From IMG/VR virus record IMGVR_UViG_3300024346_000323, positions 1-31,431 of that record: a stretch of 31,431 bases of DNA; one strand, given 5' to 3'. This DNA is from a virus. Position 1 is the first letter of the stretch. Each line of letters opens with the position of its first letter. The position numbers were made by a program, and so were the translations under genes. Positions 15,526 through 22,027 of the stretch are shown in pieces. The notes beneath the pieces are model-generated. The model ran no database searches. It saw nothing but the letters and a program-made list of their open reading frames with translations, and was not told where the DNA came from.

Positions 15526-16139
15526 AAGTTAAATGCTTTAATTGTAAATTCAAATGGGTTGCCATTGATTGCTTTTACCTGCTCCAACATTTGCCGAGCC
15601 ACATTGCGTACTTCAACCTGCGCGTGTTCAGAATCACGAAGGTGCAGGAAGTGAACAAAACTGCGCCAATTGAACATTATATCCATAGTAATCTGCGAAT
15701 TCATTGTCTTAAAGAATCGTGCGGATTCTTTTGCTCTTTTGCGACCTAAAATAGGGGTTAAATCAGCCAAGCATTCGTGATATAGTGTATTGCCTAAATT
15801 GGTATAAGTAAACAGCGCATTTGTCCATTTTTCATTCCAATCTTCAGGCATATAATGTTTATCTTCCTTTAGTTCCTTATATCGCGCAGATTCACCATTG
15901 ATGCTCACACCTATGCGATGCTTTAACAAATGGATGTGTGTTGCTTGATCAACTGTTACTAAAAAATGCAAACTACTTTTCTCAAATGGCGTGTGGTGTC
16001 CTTCCTTTGCTAACATAGTCAACAAAGCAGGGATGCGTTCAACTTTTTCTATTGTTAAATCTCTACTTGTGGAAGTCCAGGCAGATTGTGCGTGGATTTG
16101 GTCATTGCCATAGTGACCTATTAATTCAACTTTATTCAT
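15522..16139 (-). CDS. thyX: flavin-dependent thymidylate synthase
   Basis: A 205-residue ThyX that makes dTMP from dUMP using FAD, methylene-tetrahydrofolate and NADPH. It has HHTPFEKSSLHF (residues 48-59) and the signature KHRIGVSINGESARY (73-87). The classical form is RHR-x7-S; here the first Arg is Lys and there is one extra residue between Arg75 and Ser84. I chose ATG at 16139 (MNKVELIGHYGN), which matches ThyX N-termini; the 14 residues upstream are read from the promoter region. It is the first gene of the minus-strand island, behind a good promoter. Confidence 0.92.
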   Translation of the reverse strand: MNKVELIGHYGNDQIHAQSAWTSTSRDLTIEKVERIPALLTMLAKEGHHTPFEKSSLHFLVTVDQATHIHLLKHRIGVSINGESARYKELKEDKHYMPEDWNEKWTNALFTYTNLGNTLYHECLADLTPILGRKRAKESARFFKTMNSQITMDIMFNWRSFVHFLHLRDSEHAQVEVRNVARQMLEQVKAINGNPFEFTIKAFNL

Positions 16140-16165
16140 TTGGTTGCTTTGGTTTATTTGGTTCC

Positions 16166-16198
16166 GTAAAGATAAAAACAACCTATCAATTATCCAAA
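16166..16198 (-). promoter_or_regulatory. promoter for the thyX island
   Basis: On the minus strand TTTG (complement of 16195-16198), a 20-base spacer, then TATCTTTA followed by C (complement of 16167-16174, C at 16166). The -7 box differs from TAnnTTTG only at the last base. The box lies 27 bases before the chosen thyX ATG. Confidence 0.65.
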
Positions 16199-16206
16199 TC
16201 CTAAAT

Positions 16207-16214
16207 TACTTTTG
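16207..16214 (+). promoter_or_regulatory. promoter, -7 box TACTTTTG
   Basis: A perfect TAnnTTTG box 19 bases before the ATG at 16234, divergent from the thyX promoter. No clear TTTG element lies upstream at the right distance, so it may be weak or activated. Confidence 0.5.
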
Positions 16215-16233
16215 TGAAAACAACGAGGCAATT

Positions 16234-16659
16234 ATGTCTAATTCAATTATCGCCATATCCCCTAAAGGATTGGAATACAAAATGAGCAGATTGACGGCAG
16301 AAACACATAAGCATCTTATGTTACAAGCCAATGAGCGTGGATGGTTTTATGGAACACGTGAGGAAGTTAATGCTTGGCGTAATAAGTCAGGCTATTTCAC
16401 TACACCAAGTGTTCAAGAAATTAGCAAGGACAATGAAATCCTTGAATTAAAGCGACAATTGGCAGAACTTCAAGCAATGCAAATTGCACAGGAAGAAAAA
16501 GAATTGCCAAATGATATCGAAACACCTATGAATGCCAAAGTGGTGATAGGGTTCATTAATTCAGCACATACAATTGAAGAAGTAGAGCGCATTGCAGGTA
16601 CTGACAAGCGTTCAACAATATTGAAAGCGGTTAAAAAGCGCATTTCTGAACTGACCTAA
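16234..16659 (+). CDS. unknown protein opening the capsid unit
   Basis: A 141-residue protein. I chose ATG at 16234 (MSNSIIAISPKGLEY), 19 bases after a -7 box and preceded by GAGG; the longer frame from 16144 would read through that promoter. Residues 1-60 look globular, residues 65-95 are helical and charged, and the C-terminus (GFINSAHTIEEVERIAGTDKRS) resembles a short helical domain. It precedes the scaffold-like gene by 19 bases. It may be a head assembly or decoration factor; not recognised. Confidence 0.65.
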   Translation: MSNSIIAISPKGLEYKMSRLTAETHKHLMLQANERGWFYGTREEVNAWRNKSGYFTTPSVQEISKDNEILELKRQLAELQAMQIAQEEKELPNDIETPMNAKVVIGFINSAHTIEEVERIAGTDKRSTILKAVKKRISELT

Positions 16660-16678
16660 TCATCACAAAACAATAATT

Positions 16679-17587
16679 ATGGGTAAAATCAAAATTGGCG
16701 AATTGGTAAAACAATTGGCAGACAAGGTTGGAACTATTGACCAATCATCACAAGCGTTTATTGATATTTTGTCAACTAACGTGGAAGTAGAACAAAGCAT
16801 TGCAGATGCCATCTTGGAATCTACATTGACCATTAAAACTGCTTCACAACATCCTGAAGTGCGTAATAAAATCCGCGCGGAGGTATTCAATGGTGTAGAT
16901 AAGAATATCGAAAACTATTTGAACACATTAGAATTAGCCGATGACAAACGCGAAGGCATCCTTACTGAAAAGGAAACATTCAAGCGTTTAAAGTTGGTTG
17001 AAACTGCTATGAAGGAGCAATTAGATGCTTTGAAATCAGTACAAGGTAAAGCACCAAAAAATAGCGATGCTGAAGAAGCATTGAAGGCGCAAGTTACCAA
17101 GTTGACTAACGATTACAAAGCGTTGCAAGATACCTTTAACCAAGAAAAGCAATCTTTATTAGATAGCCATTCTCAATCGATGATTAATTATCAGTTGAGC
17201 AATATGTTGGCTTCTAAAAAGTATGCACTACCTGATGCTATGGCTTCCGATATGAAACAACAAATCGCTATGACTGCATTGCAGAACAAAATGAGCGAGA
17301 TGGGGTTAGTGGTAAAGAATGAAGGAGGTAAGTTACAATTGTTCACTAAAGAAGGAACAATGGCATTAGACAAACAAAACTCTCAAATCCTGATTGATAA
17401 GTTCGTGGATGAAACACTCGTCCAAAATAAGTTAATTGACCTGTCGGGTAGTAATCCTGCCCAAGGTAAACAACCTGTTGCAACTTCTGCTCCAGGTGTT
17501 ATCCAACCGAATGGAGGCATTAGTAAAACTTCTGCATTTGAAGCATCACTAACTGCTGATATTAACGCACAATTAGGTCAAGCATAG
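16679..17587 (+). CDS. putative scaffold / capsid assembly protein
   Basis: A 302-residue, strongly helical, Lys/Glu/Gln-rich protein just before the major capsid gene. A coiled coil is likely at about residues 105-165 (DALKSVQGKAPKNSDAEEAL and following), and the C-terminus is disordered (GSNPAQGKQPVATSAPG). This composition and position fit an internal scaffold of the capsid. No protease motif is seen. The role is inferred from position and composition. Confidence 0.62.
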   Translation: MGKIKIGELVKQLADKVGTIDQSSQAFIDILSTNVEVEQSIADAILESTLTIKTASQHPEVRNKIRAEVFNGVDKNIENYLNTLELADDKREGILTEKETFKRLKLVETAMKEQLDALKSVQGKAPKNSDAEEALKAQVTKLTNDYKALQDTFNQEKQSLLDSHSQSMINYQLSNMLASKKYALPDAMASDMKQQIAMTALQNKMSEMGLVVKNEGGKLQLFTKEGTMALDKQNSQILIDKFVDETLVQNKLIDLSGSNPAQGKQPVATSAPGVIQPNGGISKTSAFEASLTADINAQLGQA

Positions 17588-17649
17588 CCATAAAATAAAC
17601 AGGCAATTGCTTAATCTATTTTAAACAATCAAAACAAACATTTACTAAA

Positions 17650-18753
17650 ATGGCAAATGGTTTTTCTTTGGGGTTACTTCAGATGATGAAGGAAGTTACT
17701 AAAAGTGCTACCCCTGCGTACAAATTAGATCCTTACGGGTTCTTGGCTTCTCTTTACACTGCTCACTCTCCAGGTTCTATCAAAGTTGATTCTTATGATG
17801 GACACTTCAAGACGGTGAAAGTTAAGAAAAAGAAGCGTCTAACAGTTAGCGATACATCTACAAGCCTATCATGTGCTATGGGTGCGCCAATTCCTTACAC
17901 TGAAGATACAGTTAGCGTTGCTAACGTGCGTCAAGTGGCTTTCAGTTTATCTGACGAAACAGTTGCGGCGTTTGATGCTTATGCTTCTCAATTGCAATTG
18001 GTTCCAGGCATGGCTCCTGAAAATCCATTGATGTTCGAAATGTTGGATTCAATGATGGTTGCGGCTAACGCAATTCTTCAAGGTGTTAACGAAGATTTAG
18101 TTGCTTTAGCAGTTGCTAACGTAGGTAAAAACATCGTTACAGGTTCAACTGCCGCTACTACATTAAACATCACAAACGATGCGACTAAAAATTACCTTTC
18201 TGCAGGTGTCACTCAATTGATGAGCGAATTCAAGCAGAATCGTTTTTCAGGACGTCCTATCATCGTTGGTAGTGGTTTGATGTATAATTGGTTCTTACAA
18301 GCAGGTGCTTCAACAGGTTCTTCATTCACAGGTTTGGACACACGTGTACAAGCGGCAGGTATGGATTTCTTCTTGGATTACACTATGGGTAATGCAATCG
18401 AAGGTAATGGTAATGACATCGTAGTTTACGAAAAGGATGCTATCCAAATTGTAGAATACATGAAGTATCAAGGTTTCAAAGCAGGTGCTAAGCCAGGTGC
18501 TTCAATCTTCGGTACAATCACATTGCCTATGCCTAACGCAGATGGTACATTGGTTCCTGTGAAGTTCGATTACCAATTACGTTACAACGATTGTGCTGTA
18601 ACTGAAGGTGAAGAAACTTTCGAGAAAGGATATAACATGATTTTGAGCAAAAACTTCGGATTGTACACAATCCCAACTGATGCTTACAAAGCAAGTGATG
18701 TTCTTACAGGTAATCGTGGTTCATTGGCATACGAAGTTACAAACGTTGCTTAA
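17650..18753 (+). CDS. major capsid protein
   Basis: A 367-residue protein downstream of the scaffold-like gene and closed by a strong terminator, as expected for the most abundant virion protein. The sequence is well mixed helix and strand, Ala/Gly/Val-rich, with few Cys. The N-terminal 25 residues (MANGFSLGLLQMMKEVTKSA) may be an arm. The frame uses third-position C and T more than its neighbours (AAC, TTC, GGT, CGT), a sign of selection for high expression. The capsid fold is presumed, not shown. Confidence 0.75.
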   Translation: MANGFSLGLLQMMKEVTKSATPAYKLDPYGFLASLYTAHSPGSIKVDSYDGHFKTVKVKKKKRLTVSDTSTSLSCAMGAPIPYTEDTVSVANVRQVAFSLSDETVAAFDAYASQLQLVPGMAPENPLMFEMLDSMMVAANAILQGVNEDLVALAVANVGKNIVTGSTAATTLNITNDATKNYLSAGVTQLMSEFKQNRFSGRPIIVGSGLMYNWFLQAGASTGSSFTGLDTRVQAAGMDFFLDYTMGNAIEGNGNDIVVYEKDAIQIVEYMKYQGFKAGAKPGASIFGTITLPMPNADGTLVPVKFDYQLRYNDCAVTEGEETFEKGYNMILSKNFGLYTIPTDAYKASDVLTGNRGSLAYEVTNVA

Positions 18754-18775
18754 TCTGAATCAGCAATAAAATGAT

Positions 18776-18808
18776 AAAGGGGGGTTGGTTTATATCAATC
18801 CCCTTTTT
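18776..18808 (+). terminator. strong terminator after the capsid gene
   Basis: Stem AAAGGGG...TTG against CAA...CCCCTTT with one bulge and a G-U pair, about an 8-base loop, then TTTTT. The T tract runs directly into the -7 box of the next promoter, and the -33 TTGG lies within the left arm and loop. Confidence 0.8.
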
Positions 18809-18815
18809 ATCTTTA
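18785..18815 (+). promoter_or_regulatory. promoter TTGG-N19-TATCTTTA inside the terminator
   Basis: TTGG at 18785-18788, a 19-base spacer and TATCTTTA at 18808-18815 (one mismatch to TAnnTTTG), 19 bases before the ATG at 18835. It is superimposed on the capsid terminator. Confidence 0.6.
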
Positions 18816-18834
18816 CACAATAAAATCAAAAATT

Positions 18835-19860
18835 ATGTCTTGCTTTGAAGGTTTCATAGGGGTTAAAGGATGTCAGGGCGCGGAAAGCGAAAGCGGTTTA
18901 TACATCAATTCGTTGCCAGGCGTGACCTTGCAGAGCATTGATATGATTGCCAATTCTGAACAAATCACCTTTGTGGAGGTATTTAAGGAAGTTGAAGCAC
19001 GTGCAGGTTTGAAGATTCAACAAGACATTATCAACTACCTAAAGAAGCGTTACAAGTTAAAAACCATTACGCAATCCATAAATTTGGGCAAGCGTTTTAA
19101 TCCTGCGGTAGCAACTACACCAACAAGCACACAATATCGTGGCTTTAGTGTAGATTTAGGATATGTGCCAAATGGCAACCAATTAGCAGAAACACAATTA
19201 CAACATATACGCGTTCAAAGCCTATCGTTGTATGCAGATAATATCCCTGCAAATCCTGTTTTAGTTCAAATTGTGAACAAAGAAACAGGGGAGGCAATGT
19301 GGAGCAAATACATTACCATTACAACAACAGGATGGCAAGATATTAACGTAAATCAATCATTCCGTACTACTGCATTAATGTGCTATTATGATGCGAATGG
19401 ATTGGATAGCGTTAGTTTACCAATTCCACAAGCGGCTTATGGCTTATGTCAATCGTGTTCATTATTCCTTTATGGACCAAATTGTCGCGCGATGTTGTAT
19501 GGTATTGAATCACACGGAGCAGATGCGACTATTTATGATCAAAATTGGGACACATTTGGATTAACAGGCGTGTTCAGTATCGGTTGTTCTTATGATGGTA
19601 TTGTTTGCGATAACAAGATGAATTTTGCGGATGCTTACTTATACCTATTAGGTACGGAATTGATGGTTGAAACAGCCTATTCTGACCGATTAAATGAATT
19701 TACAACCGTTAAACGTGCAGATGCTGAAGAATTACGTGCCATCTTCCAAGTGGAATATGAAAAGCGTTTATCCAATGCGTTGGATGGAATAGAAATCAGT
19801 TTGCGCAATTGTTGTATTGAGTGCAATTATCCATATCAAGTACGTGAATCAAGAATGTAA
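18835..19860 (+). CDS. cysteine-rich virion protein, unknown
   Basis: A 341-residue protein right after the capsid transcription unit. It contains about 11 Cys, starting MSCFEGFIGVKGC and ending LRNCCIECNYPYQ. The middle is beta-rich (HIRVQSLSLYADNIPANPVL). The region at residues 185-240 has clustered Cys (GLCQSCSLFLYGPNC). It may be a head-tail connector component or a decoration protein. I do not recognise the family. Its TAA and the next ATG share one base. Confidence 0.65.
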   Translation: MSCFEGFIGVKGCQGAESESGLYINSLPGVTLQSIDMIANSEQITFVEVFKEVEARAGLKIQQDIINYLKKRYKLKTITQSINLGKRFNPAVATTPTSTQYRGFSVDLGYVPNGNQLAETQLQHIRVQSLSLYADNIPANPVLVQIVNKETGEAMWSKYITITTTGWQDINVNQSFRTTALMCYYDANGLDSVSLPIPQAAYGLCQSCSLFLYGPNCRAMLYGIESHGADATIYDQNWDTFGLTGVFSIGCSYDGIVCDNKMNFADAYLYLLGTELMVETAYSDRLNEFTTVKRADAEELRAIFQVEYEKRLSNALDGIEISLRNCCIECNYPYQVRESRM

Positions 19861-20306
19861 TGCCTGTATCGACTAACATAGATGCTTTAATAAACAATTT
19901 GGAGGCAAAGTTAAACGATGCCACTAAGCAGTTCATTGCATTGGAAGTCGCATCGGCTTTGTTAGGTCCTGTGAAGGCAAGAATACACAATGATGGATTA
20001 GCAGGTGATGGGAGTGAAATTGGAACATATAGCAATGCGTATCTTAGAGAAAGACAACGGAAATATAACCGAACAGCAGATTCAAAAGTTGTATTATCTT
20101 TGACAAGACAAATGGAGAATGATTTTACTGTTCAAGCAGTTGGCAATAATTCCTATGGGTTAGGATATAACAACGCGGAAAACTATAAGAAGGCAGTGTG
20201 GAATGATAATCGGTTCGGGCATACAGTTTATGCTCTTACAAAAGAAGAAGAACAAATAGCGAGTGAAATCGCCAAAGATGCGTTAATCAATGCCCTTACT
20301 AAGTAA
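19860..20306 (+). CDS. putative head-tail joining / tail completion protein
   Basis: A 148-residue protein with a long N-terminal helix (NIDALINNLEAKLNDATKQF), then LTRQMENDFTVQ and YGLGYNNAENYKKAVWNDNRFG, resembling HK97 gp10-type neck or tail completion proteins, where a basic helix is followed by a strand set ending in W-x-x-x-R-F-G. It is translationally coupled (TAATG) to the gene before it and overlaps the next by 17 bases. Identified from pattern and position. Confidence 0.6.
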   Translation: MPVSTNIDALINNLEAKLNDATKQFIALEVASALLGPVKARIHNDGLAGDGSEIGTYSNAYLRERQRKYNRTADSKVVLSLTRQMENDFTVQAVGNNSYGLGYNNAENYKKAVWNDNRFGHTVYALTKEEEQIASEIAKDALINALTK

Positions 20307-20883
20307 CATCGTAGCAAATATCAATGCGCAGATTCAAGCGAAACTGCCATCACAAGAATTTCAGATGGCACAATATAGTGGCATCACCATTCCAATCACG
20401 CGTACTTTAAAAGAAAATGGAACGGCCACTTTTCCAGGTGTACGTGTTCCAAATAGCAAAGATGCAAAAGCCATCGTATTAGATGACAAATACAATTTAA
20501 TCGTTTACCATAAATTAGTTGGGAATACATATAGCGTTGTGGAGGATGAAGATTATGGGGATGATTATTCAATCGTTAAACAGGTCACGACTATGCAAAT
20601 GGTTGTGTGGGCGCAGTCCTCTAAAGTAGGGTTTCTTTCGGAACACGAATTAGAATCTGCCATATCGGGAGCAATTTTTGGGCAAATGAATCTTAAACCA
20701 TTCTTTAGCCTATTTGTTGTGCCAACATCTACGAACTACGAAAAAAATTCGTTATTCGGTCAGGAATTTAAAGGTGTGAGCAATATTTTGCAAAACGACC
20801 ACTTGTATTTTGCTATCAATTATACAATTGATTCGACTTTTGAAAAGGATTGCTTCAGCATCTGCGACTGCACGGAGGTGTAG
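20290..20883 (+). CDS. putative neck / tail terminator protein
   Basis: A 197-residue protein in the order neck, terminator, tail tube. It has beta-strand-rich segments (GITIPITRTLKENGTATFPG, YNLIVYHKLVGNTYSVV) and ends with DCFSICDCTEV, a Cys cluster matching the DCFxICxC pattern in the tail protein at 8934. No family is recognised, and the assignment rests on position between the neck and tube genes. Confidence 0.5.
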   Translation: MPLLSNIVANINAQIQAKLPSQEFQMAQYSGITIPITRTLKENGTATFPGVRVPNSKDAKAIVLDDKYNLIVYHKLVGNTYSVVEDEDYGDDYSIVKQVTTMQMVVWAQSSKVGFLSEHELESAISGAIFGQMNLKPFFSLFVVPTSTNYEKNSLFGQEFKGVSNILQNDHLYFAINYTIDSTFEKDCFSICDCTEV

Positions 20884-20917
20884 TAAACAATCAATTTAAT
20901 TTTAAACTTTAAAGACA

Positions 20918-21460
20918 ATGTCTTACGGTACTACTTACGGCACAGGATGTTTGGCTTTGAGTGCATTCCAATGTGAGCCGTGCGCTCCTATTGAACACGG
21001 AAGAATTCGTGGTGTGGCTCTTATCCATAAATCTTTTGCTTTCACTGATCCTACCGATCCAACCGAATGGGCAACAGGTATCTCCGCAGGTTCAATTTTC
21101 GTTATTCCAAAAACTAACGGACAATTTGATGGAGGAACTGAGCAATACGGTGAAGGATTTGGTAATGATGACAAAGAGTACGAAACATCTGAATTCAAAG
21201 GTATGTTTAGCGACTTCAACTATGAAGCAAACGCTGTTGCTTATAACAAAGCACGTAAAACTGCCCACAAGGATTACAAGATTGCTTTCTGCTCTGAAAA
21301 CTTCGTTCACATTTCCGAAGGTATGGTTACAATTCAACCAAAAGCAGTCATTCAGAATGACAAGAAGAAACGCGTGGTTTGGGAAGTTAGTTTCTCATTC
21401 ATCCAGGAGGACCACCCTGTTCCTTACTTGAAGCCTGATGGCATCTTTGTATGTGATTAA
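20918..21460 (+). CDS. putative major tail tube protein
   Basis: A 180-residue beta-rich protein followed by the strongest terminator in the window, as for an abundant structural product. Its N-terminus holds a Cys group (GCLALSAFQCEPCAP); the rest alternates strands (HGRIRGVALIHKSFAF, DKKKRVVWEVSFSFIQED). Size and place after neck genes fit a tail tube. The 156-codon frame shifted by one base inside it is rejected as a shadow. Confidence 0.6.
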   Translation: MSYGTTYGTGCLALSAFQCEPCAPIEHGRIRGVALIHKSFAFTDPTDPTEWATGISAGSIFVIPKTNGQFDGGTEQYGEGFGNDDKEYETSEFKGMFSDFNYEANAVAYNKARKTAHKDYKIAFCSENFVHISEGMVTIQPKAVIQNDKKKRVVWEVSFSFIQEDHPVPYLKPDGIFVCD

Positions 21461-21461
21461 T

Positions 21462-21499
21462 AATAGGGGAGTGCTGTAACATTCCCCTATTTTAATTTT
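21462..21499 (+). terminator. strong terminator after the tail tube gene
   Basis: A 12-bp stem (AATAGGGGAGTG against CATTCCCCTATT, one G-U pair) with a 6-base loop CTGTAA and a T-rich tail (TTAATTTT). It begins two bases after the stop codon. Confidence 0.85.
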
Positions 21500-21505
21500 C
21501 TAACT

Positions 21506-21724
21506 ATGACACATTTCAGAGATTGGCTGTCCGTACATATCGAACAAACAATAGGCTTTGTAGGGGGATTCTCTTATGGCTTATTTTCGATTCATTTATC
21601 AAGCACAGTGCATGAATTCATTATAAAGTTAGTAATGGCTTTATTTGTTGGTTTCATTACTGCATTAGGTGGATGGCTTTTCAAGTTAATTGTGAAATGG
21701 ATTACACCTAAAAAACACCATTGA
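21506..21724 (+). CDS. small membrane protein, holin candidate
   Basis: A 72-residue protein with hydrophobic stretches at about residues 15-34 (IGFVGGFSYGLFSIHL) and 39-63 (ALFVGFITALGGWLFKLIV), so two membrane spans are likely, then a basic tail (KWITPKKHH). Size, spans and charged tail fit a class II-type holin. It is followed one base later by a second small membrane protein gene. Confidence 0.6.
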   Translation: MTHFRDWLSVHIEQTIGFVGGFSYGLFSIHLSSTVHEFIIKLVMALFVGFITALGGWLFKLIVKWITPKKHH

Positions 21725-21725
21725 T

Positions 21726-21974
21726 ATGGCTGATTTAACTATTAAAAAGAGGCTTACAACGAAAAGCCCTAAACTATTCCAAAAAATTGCGAAGATTGGC
21801 ATTGGTCTTGGTGCAGTGGGTGCTTCGATTGTGGCATTACCTGCAAGTGGTATTATTATTCCTACTGCAATTGTAGCAGTTGGAGGATATATGATTGCTG
21901 TCGGTTCGGTAGCAACTGCCATTTCCAAGTTAACCGTTGATCATTCGGAATTGGAAGAAACATCACAACCTTAA
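21726..21974 (+). CDS. second small membrane protein, holin-pair candidate
   Basis: An 82-residue protein with a basic N-terminus (KKRLTTKSPKLFQKIAK), then a continuous Gly/Ala/Ile-rich hydrophobic region at residues 24-66, long enough for two spans, and an acidic C-terminus (ELEETSQP). Paired with the preceding gene it could form a holin/antiholin set with the M15 peptidase at the left edge. Role inferred. Confidence 0.6.
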   Translation: MADLTIKKRLTTKSPKLFQKIAKIGIGLGAVGASIVALPASGIIIPTAIVAVGGYMIAVGSVATAISKLTVDHSELEETSQP

Positions 21975-21976
21975 AG

Positions 21977-22013
21977 AATTAGTTGGGGGATGCTTCGGTA
22001 TTCCCCTCTAATT
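21977..22013 (+). terminator. terminator with cUUCGg tetraloop
   Basis: Inner stem GGGGGATGC / GTATTCCCC (two or three G-U pairs) closed by C-UUCG-G, a very stable tetraloop, and an outer 6-bp stem AATTAG / CTAATT separated by a small internal loop. It begins three bases after the stop of the second membrane protein gene and ends two bases before the next -7 box. Confidence 0.85.
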
Positions 22014-22015
22014 TG

Positions 22016-22023
22016 TAACTTTG
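22016..22023 (+). promoter_or_regulatory. -7 box TAACTTTG, four bases before the fibre ATG
   Basis: A perfect TAnnTTTG box, then TTCT and the ATG at 22028. Start of transcription would fall at or next to the A of ATG. The upstream element would lie in the terminator loop (TTCG at 21994-21997). Confidence 0.65.
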
Positions 22024-22027
22024 TTCT

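Noticed and set aside
16144-16233. An N-terminal extension of the gene at 16234, starting at 16144
   Set aside because: It would translate a region that holds two divergent promoter boxes, and its residues (Phe, Trp and Asn-rich) do not match the rest of the protein.
20961-21431. A 156-codon open frame shifted by one base inside the tail tube gene
   Set aside because: Its protein is an odd mix rich in Leu, Ser, Thr and Lys with no motif, and it lies entirely within a gene with better coding character and its own stop and terminator.
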